DNA of 64,000 nt from Paenarthrobacter nicotinovorans (GCF_021919345.1 NZ_CP089293.1:868001-932000), one strand, 5' to 3'. Shown: positions 52,059 through 64,000, counted from the first letter of the stretch. Numbers and translations: made by a program. Notes: generated by a model from the letters alone, not told the origin.

Positions 52059-52718
52059 ATGACGAATTCCGAACCCGCCACCACGCAGCACTCCACGGTT
52101 GAGGACTGGACCGCAGCCCTGGCAGAGTCGAGCGGCTCGCCCGGGGGCGGCGCCGGCACCGGGGTGATGCTATCCATTGCGGCTGCCTTGACGTCAATGG
52201 TGGCCGGGTACACGGAAGCCGAGGGGCAGCAGCGTGACGAGCTTTCCGCTATCCATGCCAGGGCCCGTGAGCTCAGGGAAGCGGCTCTCCGGCTCGCGGA
52301 CGAGGACGCATCTGCCTCCAACGCCTTCGGGGCTGCTTTCCGCCTCGACCCCGGACCGGAACGCGAAGAAGCCATCCACCAAGCCTCCGTGGACGCAGCC
52401 AAGGCCTCCGCCGTCCTGGGTGAACGGGCAATCGACGCCATTGAAGATCTCGGCTGGCTCGCTTCCCACGGGAACCCGGCCCTCGTCGCCGACGTCGTGG
52501 TGGGTTTCGGTGCGCTGCGGGCCGCCATAGCGGGGGCGAGGACCAACGTGAGCTTCGACCTCGCTTCCCTGACCTCCGCGGGGACTTCCCTCGAGGAGGT
52601 CAGGGATCAGCAGCCTGGGCTGTGGACAACGGTCGGCCGGCTCAGCGACGCCCTGGAGCGAATCGACCAACTGACTGCCGGCGTCGACACGAAGGCGGCA
52701 CCCACGGAAGCGGTGTAG
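52059..52718 (+). CDS. Cyclodeaminase/cyclohydrolase family protein
   Basis: A 219-residue helical protein of the formiminotetrahydrofolate cyclodeaminase type. VEDWTAALAESSGSPGGGAGTGVMLSIAAALTSMVA matches the conserved folate-binding N-terminus, followed by long helices. It may handle formimino- or methenyl-folate and could feed one-carbon units. Weak ribosome site. It converges on the MFS gene with a 6-base gap. Confidence 0.82.
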   Translation: MTNSEPATTQHSTVEDWTAALAESSGSPGGGAGTGVMLSIAAALTSMVAGYTEAEGQQRDELSAIHARARELREAALRLADEDASASNAFGAAFRLDPGPEREEAIHQASVDAAKASAVLGERAIDAIEDLGWLASHGNPALVADVVVGFGALRAAIAGARTNVSFDLASLTSAGTSLEEVRDQQPGLWTTVGRLSDALERIDQLTAGVDTKAAPTEAV

Positions 52719-52724
52719 CTTCCC

Positions 52725-54275
52725 TTATTGCGCTCTGGGAACCTTGCGCAGTACGACGGCGGCCATCACTGCTGCTCCTGCCATCAGTACCAGCCCAATC
52801 GCCGCGGTGATGTGGACGCCGGAGTTGAAGGCTATCCGGGCGGCGGTGGTCAGTGCCTCCGACAACTGGGCGGGGAGCCCGGATGCCGCGTCAACCGCAC
52901 CTGCCAGAGTCTCCCCGGACTTCCTCGCCGCCTCTGTGGGCACACCGTCGGGAATGACGAGGTTGTGCTGGTAGGACGCGGTGAGGATTGAACCGAGCAC
53001 GGCTGTTCCCAGGAGGGAACCGAGTTCGTAACCGGTCTCGGAGATGGCCGAGGCCGCCCCTGATTTGTCTGCCGGCACGGACGCCAGGATGAGGTCGTTG
53101 GAGATGGTCTCCGCTGCACCCACGCCGACGGCCAGGACCGTCAGGGCTGACAGGAGGAACACCGGTCCGCTGCCGTGGTCACCCACGACGGCCACCAGGT
53201 AGCCTATGGCGCTCAGTGTCAGTCCGCCGGCCACCACGAAGCCGGGCCGTACTTTCTTGACCAGCGGTACTACGAGCAGGCCGGCGATGACGGTGGCCAG
53301 GAGGGCCGGGATCATGGCGATGCCGGCTTCCATGGGGGACTGCCCTTCGACCAGCTGCAGGTGCTGGGCAAAGAAGTAGATGAACCCCGTCATGGAAAAC
53401 AGGGATAGCACGTTGGCCACGATGGCCGTGCTAAAGACCTTGTTCTTGAACAGGGAAACATCCAGCATGGGGCTTTCGATCCTTTGCTGGCGGCGGACGA
53501 ACAGAATGCCCATCACCAGGCCAAAGCCCATGAAAGCAGCAGCTGACGCACCGAAGCCGTGGACCGCGAATTCCTTGATGCCGTAAACGAAGGGCGCCAT
53601 GGTGACCACGGACAGGACAATGCTGGACACATCCACCCGGCCGGGGTTGGCGTCCTTGGACTCGGGAATGAGTACCCGGCCAAAGGCAAGGAGTGGCAGA
53701 AGCAGGAATGCTGCTACCAGGAAGACGGCGCCCCACCAGAAGTGCTCCACCAGCCAGCCGCCGAAGATGGGACCAAGGGCTGCGCCGCCGGAGAATCCGG
53801 CAGCCCATACAGCGATCGCGAGCCGACGGCGGTTGGGGTCGGTAAAGATGTTCCTTATCAAGGACAACGTGGATGGCATCAGCATGGCGCCGAAGACGCC
53901 GAGTGCAGCGCGTCCGGCAATAAGCCACTCCGCGGACGGAGCGAATGCCGTAGCAGCCGAAACCGCCGCGAAGCCTGTGCTGCCGATCAGAAGCAACCGG
54001 CGTCGTCCGATCCGGTCACCAAGGTTGCCCATGGAGACCAGGAGCGCAGCGAGCACCAGCGGGTAGGCGTCAACGATCCACAGGAGCTGTATGCCGCCCA
54101 CGTCCAGGGAGCGGGCGATTTCCGGCAGGGCAAAAGTGAGCGCGGTGTTATCGACGGCCACCAGCAGCACCGGGAACATCAGCAGTGCCAAGGCCGTCCA
54201 GTCGCGCCACGGTGCAGCCGGGCCCGTCAAGGGGGCGGCGGAACGGGGTGCTTGGGTTGAGGACGGCGAGAACAT
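52725..54275 (-). CDS. MFS multidrug efflux transporter, DHA2 (14-helix) type
   Basis: A 516-residue permease. Motifs: LLVAVDNTALTFALPEIARSL in helix 1, GNLGDRIGRRRLLLIG motif A, and RAALGVFGAMLMPSTLSLIRNIF in helix 4, as in QacA/EmrB relatives. It probably expels cationic or aromatic drugs by proton antiport. The ATG at 54275 is 12 bases from a TetR-type palindrome shared with the divergent regulator. Confidence 0.92.
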   Translation of the reverse strand: MFSPSSTQAPRSAAPLTGPAAPWRDWTALALLMFPVLLVAVDNTALTFALPEIARSLDVGGIQLLWIVDAYPLVLAALLVSMGNLGDRIGRRRLLLIGSTGFAAVSAATAFAPSAEWLIAGRAALGVFGAMLMPSTLSLIRNIFTDPNRRRLAIAVWAAGFSGGAALGPIFGGWLVEHFWWGAVFLVAAFLLLPLLAFGRVLIPESKDANPGRVDVSSIVLSVVTMAPFVYGIKEFAVHGFGASAAAFMGFGLVMGILFVRRQQRIESPMLDVSLFKNKVFSTAIVANVLSLFSMTGFIYFFAQHLQLVEGQSPMEAGIAMIPALLATVIAGLLVVPLVKKVRPGFVVAGGLTLSAIGYLVAVVGDHGSGPVFLLSALTVLAVGVGAAETISNDLILASVPADKSGAASAISETGYELGSLLGTAVLGSILTASYQHNLVIPDGVPTEAARKSGETLAGAVDAASGLPAQLSEALTTAARIAFNSGVHITAAIGLVLMAGAAVMAAVVLRKVPRAQ

Positions 54276-54286
54276 GCCTTTTACTG

Positions 54287-54302
54287 TACCGTCCAGACGG
54301 TA
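54287..54302. promoter_or_regulatory. TetR-type operator between MFS and TetR genes
   Basis: TACCGTC-CA-GACGGTA, a perfect 7-bp-arm palindrome placed over the divergent promoters. This core is frequent in front of actinobacterial TetR/MFS pairs. Confidence 0.75.
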
Positions 54303-54348
54303 TAGTTACAAATTCAACCCCCGCAATTCTTTAGGGAATGATGTACAC

Positions 54349-54888
54349 ATGCCACGAAAACCAGTTGCCCGGGACGCCGTCCTGGATGCCTACGAATCCC
54401 TCCTGATCGAGGTAGGGGAGCGGGCCGCTACCCTGGATGCCGTCGCCAAGAGGGCCGGTGTCTCCAAGGGCGGGCTGCTGTATCACTTCCCCAACAAGGA
54501 AGCCCTGATCAGCGCCTTGCTGGAACGCCTGGACGAGTTGGCGCAGGAGGACATTGAGCAGATGAAGGCCGCGCCGGACGGTTCGGCCGCCTACTTCATC
54601 CGGTCCTCCCTCTGGGCCGACACCCCCATGGACAGGGCCTTCGTTGCCGCCACCAGGCTCGCTGAAGTAGCCCATGAGGAAACGCGGCGGCGCTTCGCAG
54701 GAATCCAGCAGCAGTGGCTTGATGTCCTGGCCGAAGACGTAGGACCGGAGATCGCCAAGGCCGTCAGCTACATGGGCGACGGCCTTTATTTCAACGCGAT
54801 GTTCGAGGGCGGGCAGGGGGCCGGCATCGCCGGTCGGGAGGCCGACGTCGAAATCCTGCTGGGGGTCCTGGACCGCCTGCGGAAGTGA
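54349..54888 (+). CDS. TetR family transcriptional regulator
   Basis: A 179-residue repressor. HTH ATLDAVAKRAGVSKGGLLYHFPNKEAL at about 27-53, then a helical ligand domain (FVAATRLAEVAHEETRRRF). It is divergent from the DHA2 efflux gene and is its likely repressor, released by the exported compound. ATG 54349 has AGGGA 12 bases upstream. Confidence 0.92.
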   Translation: MPRKPVARDAVLDAYESLLIEVGERAATLDAVAKRAGVSKGGLLYHFPNKEALISALLERLDELAQEDIEQMKAAPDGSAAYFIRSSLWADTPMDRAFVAATRLAEVAHEETRRRFAGIQQQWLDVLAEDVGPEIAKAVSYMGDGLYFNAMFEGGQGAGIAGREADVEILLGVLDRLRK

Positions 54889-54984
54889 CTGCTCATCCAT
54901 TTGCCGCAGGGCCTTGCACGTAGGACAATTAAGCCTTGTGGCGTGCCCAGCGTGGCGCCCACAGACAACTGAACATGCCTTTGA

Positions 54985-55205
54985 TCTGCGGCGGGAGAGT
55001 CCTGCAGGCACGTGATGCAGGCGCCGTAGGAGCAAACCCTCCCCAGGAATCTCTCAGGCCCACGCACCGCCGCGGCGAGGCAACTCTGGAAAGCAGCAGG
55101 CACTCCACGCCATTGACGTGGGATGCTGTGCTCACCGACGGTGCAAGCGATTCGTTGTGCGGACAACACGCGGAAACTCTCAGGTCCAATACAGAGCGGG
55201 GAGGA
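54985..55205 (+). ncRNA. Tandem glycine riboswitch (gcvT motif)
   Basis: Two aptamers lie in the leader of gcvP. The first has GGGAGAGTCCTGCAGGCAC, the core CGCCGTAGGAGCAAACC and CCAGGAATCTCTCAGG. The second has CTCTGGAAAGCAGC, CACCGACGGTGCAAGC, GCGGAAACTCTCAGG and the closing CAGAG that pairs with CTCTG. These are the conserved segments of glycine riboswitches. Tandem glycine aptamers normally switch on glycine cleavage genes when glycine is high. Confidence 0.92.
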
Positions 55206-55257
55206 ACCCGAGCCGCTGTGGCGTACCCAAACGCCGCCCAAGTATTGGAGTTCCTTC

Positions 55258-58104
<2,847 letters not shown>

Positions 58105-58113
58105 GGACTCGTC

Positions 58114-59247
58114 ATGACTGAGAACTACACAGCCCTTTACGAAGAACACAAGAAACTTGGCGCGTCGTTCACCGACTTCGGTGGCTGGCAGATGCCGCTC
58201 AAGTACTCCTCCGAGTTGGCCGAGCACCACGCAGTCCGCAAGTCCGCAGGCCTGTTCGACCTCTCCCACATGGGCGAAGTCTGGGTCACCGGCCCCGAAG
58301 CCGCAGCCTTCCTGGACTACGCCCTGGTGGGCAAGATCTCGGCCATGGCGGACGGCAAGGCCAAGTACTCGCTGATCTGCCAGGAAGACGGCGGCATCAT
58401 CGACGACCTCATTACCTATCGCCGTGGTGCCGACAAGTTCCTGGTGGTGCCGAACGCCGGCAACGCCAAGGTTGTGGCTGACGCTTTGCTTGAACGCGCC
58501 GCCGGTTTCGACGTCGTGGTTGACGACGCCTCCGCCGAGACGTCCCTGATTGCCGTGCAGGGTCCGCTCGCCGAAGCCATCCTGCTGCGCCTGGTTCCGG
58601 CCGACCAGCACGCGCTGGTCACCGGGCTCAAGTACTACGCCGCAGTTGAGGTGACCTTCCTGGTGGCAGGCAGCGGCCAGGACCTTCTCCTTGCACGCAC
58701 CGGCTACACGGGCGAGGACGGTTTCGAGATCTTCGTACCCAACGAATCCGCTGCCGCGCTGTGGCAGGCAATTGCCGCCGTCGCCGAAGAAGGAGAACTG
58801 GTTCCGGCCGGCCTTGCCTCCCGCGATTCCCTGCGCCTGGAAGCCGGCATGCCGCTCTACGGCAACGAGCTCTCCCGTGAAGGCAACCCCTTCGCTGCAG
58901 GGCTCGGAGCCGTGGTGGCGCTGTCCAAGGAAGGTGACTTCGTTGGCAAGGACGCACTGGCTGCGTTGAAGGCCGACGGTGCCGGTTCCACCACGGGACG
59001 CAAGCTCGTGGGCCTCAAGGGCCTGGGGCGTCGCGCCGGACGCGGCCACTACCCGGTCCTCAAGGACGGCGCGGTAGTCGGCGAAGTGACCTCCGGCCAG
59101 CCCAGTCCGACCCTCGGGTACCCGGTAGCGTTGGCATATGTCGACGTCGAACACACCGAGCTTGGAACCGCGCTGGACATTGACCTGCGTGGCAAGAGCG
59201 AGCCGTTCGAAGTCGTCGCACTGCCTTTCTACAAGCGCCAAAAGTAG
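58114..59247 (+). CDS. gcvT: Aminomethyltransferase, T-protein
   Basis: A 377-residue folate enzyme that moves the methylene unit from the H-protein to tetrahydrofolate and frees ammonia. Family features: FGGWQMPLKYSS, VRKSAGLFDLSHMGEVWVTGP, and LARTGYTGEDGFEIF near the middle. It starts 9 bases after gcvP. Confidence 0.96.
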   Translation: MTENYTALYEEHKKLGASFTDFGGWQMPLKYSSELAEHHAVRKSAGLFDLSHMGEVWVTGPEAAAFLDYALVGKISAMADGKAKYSLICQEDGGIIDDLITYRRGADKFLVVPNAGNAKVVADALLERAAGFDVVVDDASAETSLIAVQGPLAEAILLRLVPADQHALVTGLKYYAAVEVTFLVAGSGQDLLLARTGYTGEDGFEIFVPNESAAALWQAIAAVAEEGELVPAGLASRDSLRLEAGMPLYGNELSREGNPFAAGLGAVVALSKEGDFVGKDALAALKADGAGSTTGRKLVGLKGLGRRAGRGHYPVLKDGAVVGEVTSGQPSPTLGYPVALAYVDVEHTELGTALDIDLRGKSEPFEVVALPFYKRQK

Positions 59248-59252
59248 CGAGT

Positions 59253-59307
59253 TTTTGTACAGCTAATGACCCCATAGCCCAGCTATAAAGGCATTAGCTG
59301 TACAAAA
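59253..59307 (+). other. Nested inverted repeat between gcvT and gcvH
   Basis: The outer arms are 16 bp and perfect (TTTTGTACAGCTAATG and its complement) around a 23-base centre, which holds a second hairpin ATAGC-CCA-GCTAT. The arms are A/T-rich against a GC-rich background and end in TTTT/AAAA. It may be an attenuator or mRNA processing element that sets gcvH dosage, or a relic of a small mobile element. Confidence 0.7.
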
Positions 59308-59346
59308 TCTCCACGTTTTTCATTTCGACCACGTAAAGGAAACAGA

Positions 59347-59733
59347 ATGCCCAAAGTAGCGCCCGAACTTCAGTACTCCGACGAGCACGAGTGGGTCTCC
59401 CGCGGCGAGGGGAACTCGGTGTCCGTCGGGATCTCCGAGGTTGCCACCGACGCACTGGGTGACATTGTGTACGTTGACCTGCCCGAGGTCGGTTCGACTG
59501 TGACCGCAGGCGCGACCTGTGGCGAAGTTGAATCCACCAAGTCCGTCTCCGACCTGTACTCGCCCGTCACCGGCGAGGTCACGGAAATCAACGACGCCGT
59601 TGTTTCGGACCCGGCCCTGATCAACAACGACCCCTACGGCGCCGGCTGGCTCTTCAAGGTCGCTGCTGAGTCCGACGGCCCGCTGCTCTCGGCAGAGGAA
59701 TACGCCTCCAAGAACGGCGGCGACCTCTCCTAA
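59347..59733 (+). CDS. gcvH: Glycine cleavage system H-protein
   Basis: A 128-residue lipoyl carrier. The lipoylation site is Lys65 in [15 protein letters not shown], inside a hybrid barrel fold. AAAGGAAACAG precedes the ATG. It shuttles the aminomethyl group between the P- and T-proteins and is oxidised by dihydrolipoamide dehydrogenase, which is not in this window. Confidence 0.96.
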   Translation: MPKVAPELQYSDEHEWVSRGEGNSVSVGISEVATDALGDIVYVDLPEVGSTVTAGATCGEVESTKSVSDLYSPVTGEVTEINDAVVSDPALINNDPYGAGWLFKVAAESDGPLLSAEEYASKNGGDLS

Positions 59734-59926
59734 GGTCCGCGCTCCGGCACGGAACGAGCGTGCAGGGCGTAGCGTTTGTAGTAACTGAATAATTTGCGAC
59801 GCCGGGTTGCCGCCTTTGGGGGCCATCCGGCGTCGTGCTTCGGTCGTCTTCCGCCACAAGCGGGGGAGGCCATCCGGCAGGACCATCTGCCGGACCGTTT
59901 CAAGCTGTATAAAAGGGATCCCGGCT

Positions 59927-61339
59927 ATGGCTGTTGGTGTTTTCGATCTGTTCTCTGTGGGCATTGGTCCGTCGAGTTCCCATACTGTGGGGCCGATGCG
60001 GGCCGCCGCTGTGTTCGCTGGTGAGTTGAAGGACGCTGGTGTCCTGGACTCGGTGGCGTCGTTGCGGGTTGATTTGTATGGTTCGTTGGCGGCGACGGGT
60101 CGTGGTCACGGAACCATGACGGCGACGTTGCTGGGCTTGGAGGGCTACCACCCTGAATTGATCCTTCCCGAGGAAGTGGAGGAGCGGCTCGCGACGATCG
60201 CTGAGAGCGGTGTGCTGAACCTTGCGGGGGCATCCGGCGGGGGTGTGGAGTTGCCGTATGCGGTGGAGGATATGGTGTTGCATCCGTTGACGGTGTTGCC
60301 GCGGCATACGAACGGGATGAAGTTCGCCGTGGCTGATGCTGAGGGAAACACTGTGCATGAGGCGACGTTCTTTTCGGTTGGTGGTGGGTTCATTGTCCGT
60401 GAGGGTGAGGAGGACGCTGCGCGGCAGGAGTTGGAGGAGTCGAAGAAGGAGTTGCCGTTGCCGTTCAGGACGGCGGCGGAGTTGTTGGGCAGGTGTGCGT
60501 CCAAGGGGTTGGGGATTTCGGACATCATGTTCATCAATGAGCGGGCGTCCCGGTCTGAGGAGGAGATCCGGGAGGGTCTTTTGCATATCTGGTCGGTGAT
60601 GGAGGCCTGTGTTGAAACCAGTTTGAAGCGTGAGGGTGTGTTGCCTGGCGGGTTGCGGGTCCGGCGTCGTGCTCCTGATTGGTTGGAGCGGTTGTTGAAG
60701 GAGGACAAGGACCGGAACGATCCGAAGTATTGGCAGGAGTGGGTGAACCTGATTGCTTTGGCGGTCAATGAGGAGAACGCTTCTGGTGGGCGGGTGGTGA
60801 CGGCGCCGACCAATGGTGCTGCGGGGATTATTCCGGCGGTGTTGTATTACGCGTTGAATTACGCTCCGGGCATGGATCAGGCCAGTCAGCAGGACAGGGA
60901 TGATGTGGTGGTGAAGTTCCTGCTCGCTGCTGGTGCGGTGGGTGTGTTGTATAAGGAGCAGGCGTCGATTTCGGGTGCTGAGGTGGGGTGTCAGGGTGAG
61001 GTTGGTTCGGCGTCGTCGATGGCTGCTGCGGGGTTGGCTGAGGTGATGGGTGGTTCTCCGGGTCAGGTGGAGAACGCTGCGGAGATCGCGATGGAGCATA
61101 ATCTGGGGTTGACGTGTGATCCGATCGGGGGGTTGGTGCAGATTCCGTGTATTGAGCGGAACGCGATCGCGGCGGCGAAGGCGATCAACGCGGCGAAGAT
61201 GGCGTTGTGGGGGGACGGGACGCACCGGGTTTCCCTGGACGAGGTGATCGTGACGATGCGTGAGACGGGCAAGGACATGTCCGATAAGTACAAGGAAACC
61301 GCGATGGGTGGCCTCGCCGTCAACGTCGTCGAATGCTGA
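59927..61339 (+). CDS. sdaA: L-serine ammonia-lyase, iron-sulfur type
   Basis: A 470-residue fused-subunit serine deaminase that makes pyruvate and ammonia. It begins [24 protein letters not shown], contains [26 protein letters not shown], and has the cluster cysteines in [22 protein letters not shown] and [12 protein letters not shown] 59927 follows AAGGG. It would drain serine formed from glycine and methylene-THF. Its codons end mostly in G or T, unlike the C-ending gcv genes before it. Confidence 0.95.
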   Translation: MAVGVFDLFSVGIGPSSSHTVGPMRAAAVFAGELKDAGVLDSVASLRVDLYGSLAATGRGHGTMTATLLGLEGYHPELILPEEVEERLATIAESGVLNLAGASGGGVELPYAVEDMVLHPLTVLPRHTNGMKFAVADAEGNTVHEATFFSVGGGFIVREGEEDAARQELEESKKELPLPFRTAAELLGRCASKGLGISDIMFINERASRSEEEIREGLLHIWSVMEACVETSLKREGVLPGGLRVRRRAPDWLERLLKEDKDRNDPKYWQEWVNLIALAVNEENASGGRVVTAPTNGAAGIIPAVLYYALNYAPGMDQASQQDRDDVVVKFLLAAGAVGVLYKEQASISGAEVGCQGEVGSASSMAAAGLAEVMGGSPGQVENAAEIAMEHNLGLTCDPIGGLVQIPCIERNAIAAAKAINAAKMALWGDGTHRVSLDEVIVTMRETGKDMSDKYKETAMGGLAVNVVEC

Positions 61340-61377
61340 GTCTTTTTACTGTCAGTGCGTAGTGCCATGCTGTATCC

Positions 61378-62199
61378 ATGAGCGGGGGATACGACAGGGA
61401 TTTTTTGCGGGCACGCCTTGAACTGCCCAGTCCGTCGGCAACGACGATACTGCTGGACTACACCCACTTCTCCGTGCGTTTCCGGGCCGCCCGGAAGCTC
61501 GCGGCGATCGTGGGGGTCAACATCAGCGGTGCAGAACTGAACCCGTTGGCGCGGGAAGGAACCTGGCACTTCGATGACAGGATCCCCCGGGAACAGCAGG
61601 CGGGTCCGGACGTCTACAAGAACAACGCCTTCGATCGCGGCCACTTGGTGCGCCGGCTGGATCCCGTCTGGGGGGACGCCGCCACTGCCAAGAAGGCCAA
61701 CCAGGAGACGTTCTCATTCACCAATGCGGCGCCGCAAGTGGACGATTTCAACCAAGGCAAGGAACTCTGGGTGGGCTTGGAGGACCATGTCCTGGGGCAC
61801 GCCGATGCCCATGACGCCAAGATCAGCGTCTTCACGGGGCCGGTCCTGCTTGAGGATGATCAGCCCTACCGTGGTGTCCGGATCCCTCGAAAGTTCTGGA
61901 AGATTGCGGCATGGACCAACGATGCCAAGCTGGCCGCCGTCGGGTTCGTTCTGGACCAGTCACCACTGCTCGGGAAGGTGGAACTGAAGAGGGCCATTGA
62001 TCAACGGCTTCTGGAAGGCGAACCTCCGCCCCTGGGTCCCTTCCGGACCTTCCAGGTCCCTATCGGGGAGATCGCCGACCTAACCGGGCTGAGCCTCAGC
62101 CGCCTCGCGAACGCCGACCGTCTTGGCAGTGGCCAGCGTGAACTGGGGAAGCAGCCGAAAGCCATCGAACTGGAGAGCATGGAGCAGATCAGGCTCTAG
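61378..62199 (+). CDS. DNA/RNA non-specific endonuclease
   Basis: A 273-residue protein of the NUC1 (beta-beta-alpha-metal) family. The core is NNAFDRGHLVRRLDPVWG with the catalytic His of DRGH and the metal Asn in TFSFTNAAPQVDDFN. There is no signal peptide, so it may act inside the cell or be exported unusually. It lies alone 38 bases after sdaA. Ribosome site weak. Confidence 0.87.
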   Translation: MSGGYDRDFLRARLELPSPSATTILLDYTHFSVRFRAARKLAAIVGVNISGAELNPLAREGTWHFDDRIPREQQAGPDVYKNNAFDRGHLVRRLDPVWGDAATAKKANQETFSFTNAAPQVDDFNQGKELWVGLEDHVLGHADAHDAKISVFTGPVLLEDDQPYRGVRIPRKFWKIAAWTNDAKLAAVGFVLDQSPLLGKVELKRAIDQRLLEGEPPPLGPFRTFQVPIGEIADLTGLSLSRLANADRLGSGQRELGKQPKAIELESMEQIRL

Positions 62200-62223
62200 G
62201 CTCGCCCACTTGGTGGAACGGGG

Positions 62224-62739
62224 TCACAGCTTGGCCATGATCAGATCCAGGTAGGCGCCCTTCGCCAGATCCGCAGGGCTGATTCCCAGGGCTTCCATGA
62301 GTTGATGGGCCTGTTCGGTGGCCTCTTCGGGTCCGAACACTCCACCCACGGCCACTTCCAGCTCGAGGAAGTCACCGAGCCCGTCCACGGAGTCCAGATG
62401 GATCCTGGCCTCTCCCACCTGGACCACGGCACGGTGCTTGCGAACGCGCCCAAGTTCCCCGTAAGCGTCGGCCAGGACCTGACGCAGACCATCCGGATCG
62501 GACGTTGTTGAATGAACATAGTAGGAAGACTTCGGACCGGGTTCGTCTGCCCTGCGGTAGAAGATCAGCACTCCGTGGCCATCGCCGGTCACGCGCAGCT
62601 TGAGCCGGCCGCCCGGACACTCAAAGAAAGTATCGTCCTGCGAGCTGTGCCCGGGTTCCGAGCCACCCAGGGAAAGCACGGTGGGCAGCAGACGTTCGAT
62701 GCTGTCTACATGCGCTTTGATTTCGATGTTCGTTGGCAT
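62224..62739 (-). CDS. CYTH domain protein (class IV adenylate cyclase-like)
   Basis: A 171-residue triphosphate-tunnel enzyme. The N-terminal TNIEIKAHV corresponds to the ExExK motif with the first Glu replaced by Asn, as in a CyaB-like subgroup; LKLRVTGDG and LDSVDGLGDFLELEV follow. Possible activities are cAMP synthesis or triphosphate hydrolysis; it cannot be decided from sequence. Confidence 0.85.
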   Translation of the reverse strand: MPTNIEIKAHVDSIERLLPTVLSLGGSEPGHSSQDDTFFECPGGRLKLRVTGDGHGVLIFYRRADEPGPKSSYYVHSTTSDPDGLRQVLADAYGELGRVRKHRAVVQVGEARIHLDSVDGLGDFLELEVAVGGVFGPEEATEQAHQLMEALGISPADLAKGAYLDLIMAKL

Positions 62740-62950
62740 GGATTTCCCCGGATCAGCTGTGGACGATGTACGCAGTGGAACGAGTGGATGGTGGCTTCCA
62801 AGCCTAGCGAACCCCTTGCCGGGCTTGTGCTGAGCGTTTCGTTTGCCCGGTCCGCCCGGGAATCAGCCCGATTTTTCTCGGCCCGATAGACTTGGGGCTG
62901 CATGTCCGCATGCGCACGATGCTTTTGAACACTGCACCAAAACCCTGAGA

Positions 62951-64000
62951 TTGGACACGGCCACCTTGCGAGAATTTACCGCCCGCTTTGCCACTGCCGA
63001 GGAAATCGATAATTGGGACAAGCACGTCACTGCCAACCCGAACGGTGGCAACATGCTGCAGTCGGACGCCTATGCGGCAGTCAAGGACGGCAATGGGTGG
63101 CTTGTCCGCCGGCTCGTCATCGAGACCGCTGACTACGCCAGCTACAACCTCCTGCTGGAGAAGAAGTTCCCCGTCCTGGGACGGCTCTGGTACCTGATCA
63201 AGGGTCCGGACGCCGGGTCCGTTGACGACATCAAGCCCATGCTGGACGCCGTCGCTTCCTTGGCGCGGGAACAGAAGATGAACGTCTTCACCATCAAGAT
63301 AGAGCCCGACGTCGTGGAGTCGCCTGAGGTAGCCGCTCACCTGAAGGCCAGTGGCCTGGTCAAGGCCCCGAATATCCAGTCCAACGACTCCACCGCGCTG
63401 CTGGACATCTCAGCGCCTGCCAATGAAGTGCTTCGGAGCATTTCCTCCCGGGCCCGCAACGCAGTCCGCCGTGCAGAGCGCGAGGGCTGCGTTGTCCGGC
63501 AGGAAGAGGCCGGCGAGGAAAGCTACCGCAAGCTCTACGCCCTCATGCAGAACACCGTGAACGCCAAGGGCGCCATGCCTCTGCGGAGCTATGAGTACTA
63601 TGCCGCGTTCTGGGGTGCATTCTGCAGTCGTGGACAGGGACAGTTCTTCTTCGTGTACGAGGACGATGCCCCGAGCGTAGGCGCGTTTGTGATCAATTAC
63701 GGTTCCAAAGCCACCTACAAGGATGGCGGGTCGACGCAGGACCGCAAACAGTATGGCGACTCGCACCTGGTCCAGTGGGCTGCCATTCAGCGCATGCAGG
63801 AACTTGGCTGCGTCGAGTATGACTTCTGCGGCACCCCTCCAGGAGCCCGGATCAAGGACAAGACCCACCCGCTGTATGGCCTGGGATCGTTCAAGACAAG
63901 CTTCACCAAGACGGTCACGGACTTCGTGGGCTGCTACGACCTCGTGCTGGGTCCGGTCCGTTACAAGCTGTGGCTCAAAGGGGCCGAGCGGGTGTTCCGT
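62951..64000 (+). CDS. FemAB-type aminoacyl transferase (lipid II glycyltransferase-like), partial
   Basis: At least 350 residues, cut at the window end. Features of the FemABX family: TANPNGGNMLQSDAYAAVKDGNGW, SRARNAVRRAEREG and YDFCGTPPGARIKDKTHPLYGLGSFKTSF. It adds amino acids from aminoacyl-tRNA to the stem or bridge of peptidoglycan precursors. Arthrobacter walls have interpeptide bridges, so a role in bridge synthesis is reasonable. Start uncertain: TTG 62951 with a weak site, or TTG 62966. Confidence 0.87.
   Translation, partial: MDTATLREFTARFATAEEIDNWDKHVTANPNGGNMLQSDAYAAVKDGNGWLVRRLVIETADYASYNLLLEKKFPVLGRLWYLIKGPDAGSVDDIKPMLDAVASLAREQKMNVFTIKIEPDVVESPEVAAHLKASGLVKAPNIQSNDSTALLDISAPANEVLRSISSRARNAVRRAEREGCVVRQEEAGEESYRKLYALMQNTVNAKGAMPLRSYEYYAAFWGAFCSRGQGQFFFVYEDDAPSVGAFVINYGSKATYKDGGSTQDRKQYGDSHLVQWAAIQRMQELGCVEYDFCGTPPGARIKDKTHPLYGLGSFKTSFTKTVTDFVGCYDLVLGPVRYKLWLKGAERVFR

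Noticed and set aside
59900..61225. Long open frame antisense to sdaA, rich in Arg, His and Pro
   Set aside because: Composition is an artefact of the skewed sdaA codons; SdaA motifs are intact on the forward strand.

Overview
The window reads as chromosome of a high-GC actinobacterium of the Micrococcaceae, most likely Arthrobacter or Paenarthrobacter. The grounds are GC-rich codon use, frequent GTG/TTG starts, a tRNA with encoded CCA, small actinobacterial families (DUF3040, DUF4193), a SipW/TasA-type surface protein, and a levan fructotransferase of the type known from Arthrobacter. No replication origin, rRNA, intact insertion sequence or CRISPR array was seen.

Layout. 1-5250 is core: the start of a GH20 hexosaminidase, an MsmK/UgpC-type sugar ABC ATPase, otsBA for trehalose, a membrane-anchored DsbA-like protein and tRNA-Thr(TGT). 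About 5250-15120 is an accessory stretch. It opens with an integrase remnant beside the tRNA, then an AbiE-like pair whose nucleotidyltransferase is broken, and then mainly small secreted, lipo- or membrane proteins of unknown function. It ends in a small HTH/Clp-N pair. 15405-24055 holds an SDR and a complete levan locus: LacI regulator, two permeases, binding protein and cytoplasmic GH32, transcribed divergently from a Tat-exported levan fructotransferase, with three LacI-type operators between them. 24087-32538 is mixed housekeeping: TasA-like protein, RecQ, NAD(P)HX dehydratase, NDH-2, DUF3040, YqeY, DUF72.

32800-39876 is a MarR-controlled catabolic operon: SDR, amidohydrolase, acyl-CoA dehydrogenase, MaoC hydratase, MHS transporter and CoA ligase. 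It looks like a beta-oxidation-like route without a thiolase. A six-unit 32-bp tandem repeat follows. 40223-43559 has DUF805, LhgO, DUF4193 and a secreted AMIN-like protein. 43652-50311 is a polyamine module (APC permease, agmatine deiminase, N-carbamoylputrescine amidase under a 25-bp palindrome) plus methionine aminopeptidase, two XRE regulators and a thioredoxin-reductase-like flavoprotein. 50422-54888 has an M20 amidohydrolase, a cyclodeaminase-like protein and a TetR/MFS efflux pair around a palindrome. 54985-61339 is the glycine module: tandem glycine riboswitch, gcvP, gcvT, gcvH and sdaA, which would carry glycine through serine to pyruvate. The end holds a NUC-type endonuclease, a CYTH protein and a partial FemAB-type transferase.

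Most notable are the levan locus, which probably imports and splits difructose anhydride IV with a GH32 enzyme, and the thiolase-less CoA operon. Several HTH regulator genes appear to be transcribed without a leader. All calls were made by reading the sequence; no database search was run.
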